Below, one piece after another: positions 6,387 to 7,713 of a stretch of 7,713 nucleotides of DNA (positions are counted from its first letter, which is position 1; each line of letters starts with the position of its first letter). The notes under the pieces were generated by a model, which saw only the letters and a program-made list of their open reading frames with translations, was not told the origin of the DNA and made no database searches. This DNA comes from an uncultured beta proteobacterium (lineage in GTDB: Bacteria > Pseudomonadota > Gammaproteobacteria > Burkholderiales > Burkholderiaceae_C). A program made the position numbers and the translations under genes. The stretch is taken from positions 1 to 7,713 of the forward strand of contig CAISIP010000177.1 in NCBI GenBank assembly GCA_903885415.1. Reading direction: 5' to 3'.

Positions 6387-7463
6387 CTAGAAGCGCCAGC
6401 TGGTGTCGATGTCGCGCGAGCCTGCCGGAAGGCTGACGAAGTCGCCGTCGGATCCCACCCGGATCGGACCGCTGTAAATTTCCGGCGCGTTGCCCAGAAA
6501 GGCCTTGACCAGCCCGGGCAGCGGCAGCGGCGGTGCAATATGGTGCAGCAGCAGGTAGCGCGCTTTCGCGTCGCGCGCGACTTCCGCCGCCTCCTGCGGC
6601 GTGCTGTGGTAGTTCTGGATATCGATCAACAGTTGGTGCAGCCTGGGACGCGCCGCCTGCGCGGCGCTGTCTCGCAGAATTCCCATCAGCGGCGTAGACA
6701 TCGCCTCGTGCACCAGCAGGTCGATGCCCTGCGCTTCACGCTGCACAGCGGCCGACTTCTTGGTGTCGCCGCTGATCACGACGCTGCGTCCCTTGTAGCT
6801 GATGCGGTAGCCCACCGCCGGCTTGACCGGCCCATGGTCGACTTCAAAGGCGACGATCTCCAGGTCCGCGTCCTTCAGCAGGACCGCCCGGCCGTCGGCG
6901 CCGAGTGTGAAGGCTATGGCGCTGCCGCCAAAGCCCGAGCCCGGCAGCGTCTTCTCGCCGTGGTGCAGCACGCGCGAGCCCTGATCCTGCGCGTAGGCCT
7001 GCATGAAGCCCGCCACGATGCGATCCACACCTTGGGGCCCGTGCACCGCCACGGGCGCCGTGTTCGAATCCGAAACCCAACGCTGCAGCATCAACTCGCC
7101 CAGCCCGTCGATATGGTCGGAGTGGAAATGCGTCAGGAACACCGCCTCGATGCGGCCCTGGTTGAATCCCATCTTGCCGATGTTGCGGCTTGCGCTGGAG
7201 CCGGCGTCGAATACGAAAAGGCGCTTGCCTGCCAGCACCAGGGTGCAGGGCCCGGTTCGCGCGTCGTCGGGCAGCGGCGAGCCGGCGCCGCACAGCCCCA
7301 CATGCAGGCCGTCGGGCAGGGTGTCGGACGCGTCCTGCGCCATGCGCATGGCGACCACCCGTCCGGCGATGGCGACGCTGAGCGGCGCTCGCAGGCTATA
7401 CCCGACGGCGCCGACCAGCGCCACGACCACCACCGTCCCGACCAGTAGTTTCTTGATATGCAT
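6387..7463 (-). CDS. Membrane-anchored metallo-beta-lactamase-fold hydrolase, RNase Z/arylsulfatase-like branch
   Basis: This 358-residue protein has an uncleaved-looking signal anchor or signal peptide at about 6-24 (LLVGTVVVVALVGAVGYSL after KK). A catalytic domain starts near residue 53 (GLHVGLCGAGSPLPDD). The zinc motif HFHSDHIDG (112-120) gives ligands His112, His114, Asp116 and His117. VDHGPVKPAVGYRI has His210, SGDTKKS has Asp233, and LLLHHIAPP supplies the last His at 307 or 308. The DHG..PAVGYR signature and the late HSTPQEAAEVA stretch resemble tRNase Z and its exported relatives, but the N-terminal membrane segment and lack of an RNase Z arm argue for a periplasm-facing hydrolase of unknown substrate. 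ATG 7463 has AAAGGA 5 nt upstream. The gene follows the SDR stop by 18 nt and ends 1 nt before the dehalogenase. Confidence 0.87.
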   Translation of the reverse strand: MHIKKLLVGTVVVVALVGAVGYSLRAPLSVAIAGRVVAMRMAQDASDTLPDGLHVGLCGAGSPLPDDARTGPCTLVLAGKRLFVFDAGSSASRNIGKMGFNQGRIEAVFLTHFHSDHIDGLGELMLQRWVSDSNTAPVAVHGPQGVDRIVAGFMQAYAQDQGSRVLHHGEKTLPGSGFGGSAIAFTLGADGRAVLLKDADLEIVAFEVDHGPVKPAVGYRISYKGRSVVISGDTKKSAAVQREAQGIDLLVHEAMSTPLMGILRDSAAQAARPRLHQLLIDIQNYHSTPQEAAEVARDAKARYLLLHHIAPPLPLPGLVKAFLGNAPEIYSGPIRVGSDGDFVSLPAGSRDIDTSWRF

Positions 7464-7468
7464 GCGAT

Positions 7469-7474
7469 TCCTTT
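7469..7474 (-). promoter_or_regulatory. Strong ribosome binding site of the MBL-fold gene
   Basis: AAAGGA on the minus strand, 5 nt before ATG 7463, sits in the 18-nt gap after the preceding stop codon and fixes the start of the MBL-fold gene. Confidence 0.55.
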
Positions 7475-7481
7475 GTTGCAG

Positions 7482-7713
7482 CTAGACACCTAATATGCGC
7501 GCGAGCCGGACGGCCGCGCCCTGAATCCACGGCGCGACATAGCGCAGACGCGGCCTGCGCGCCTGCGCGGCCTTGACGATCTGCGCGACGACCGAATCCG
7601 TGCTGCGCGCTTCCAGTAGCTTGAAGCTGCGCGCTTCCTGTTGGCGCATGCGCGACGCCTGCGCGGCGAAATAGGAGCCGGTCTGCATCCAGCTGTATTT
7701 GCTGTCGCTCATC
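7482..7713 (-). CDS. Probable short-chain dehydrogenase/reductase, C-terminal fragment (5' part outside window)
   Basis: Only the last 76 codons and the TAG stop (7484-7482) are inside the window; the frame is open to the right edge, so the ATG at 7712 is probably internal. The visible part reads as an SDR tail: an amphipathic helix (SYFAAQASRMRQQEARSF), then TDSVVAQIVKAAQARRPRLRY, which matches the common SDR ending in which a 'peevA..iv.Al.arrpr.rY' helix and strand follow the substrate lobe, then a short basic hydrophobic helix (IQGAAVRLARILGV). The Rossmann motif and YxxxK are outside, so the family call rests on the tail alone. It stands directly upstream of the MBL gene and probably heads or belongs to the same operon; an SDR could oxidise the alcohol made by the dehalogenase. 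Confidence 0.55.
   Translation of the reverse strand, partial: MSDSKYSWMQTGSYFAAQASRMRQQEARSFKLLEARSTDSVVAQIVKAAQARRPRLRYVAPWIQGAAVRLARILGV

Noticed and set aside
6386..6538. 51-codon N-terminal extension of the dehalogenase
   Set aside because: It overlaps the MBL coding sequence, has no family similarity, and ATG 6385 gives the usual family N-terminus and length.

Overview
The window is a dense, high-GC stretch (about two thirds G+C by eye) from a Gram-negative proteobacterium. I infer Burkholderiales or a close relative, from the codon use and the style of the branched-chain amino acid type (Liv) transporter, but there is no rRNA or other marker to prove it. All nine genes lie on the minus strand, so the operon reads from high to low coordinates. 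No tRNA, rRNA, CRISPR array, insertion sequence or integrase was seen, and no stretch longer than about 110 bases lacks a gene.

In transcription order, the right part (7713-5453) holds the 3' end of a probable short-chain dehydrogenase/reductase (SDR), a membrane-anchored RNase Z-like metallo-beta-lactamase-fold hydrolase, and a complete haloalkane dehalogenase-type alpha/beta hydrolase with an intact Asp/Asp/His triad. These three are packed tightly (18 nt and 1 nt gaps).

A gap of about 110 bp (5343-5452) follows. It holds a perfect 12+1+12 bp palindrome that overlaps the dehalogenase stop codon, a small hairpin, an A/T tract and an 11-bp-period direct repeat. It looks like a control region for the genes downstream.

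The left part (5342-731) is a complete five-gene ABC importer of the Liv/HAAT type, in the order ATPase LivG, ATPase LivF, permease LivH, permease LivM, periplasmic binding protein. The junctions are a 17-nt overlap, a 7-nt gap, an ATGA overlap and a 60-nt gap. After the binding protein, and possibly coupled to it through a tiny 18-codon frame, comes a partial DsbA/2-hydroxychromene-2-carboxylate isomerase-like thioredoxin-fold gene that runs off the left edge (673-1).

A working model, which is inference only, is that the importer takes up a small organic acid or amide-like compound while the upstream enzymes (dehalogenase, SDR, MBL hydrolase) act on halogenated or otherwise unusual carbon compounds. 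The palindrome would be the operator for a TetR-type repressor encoded outside the window. The real substrate cannot be read from the sequence.
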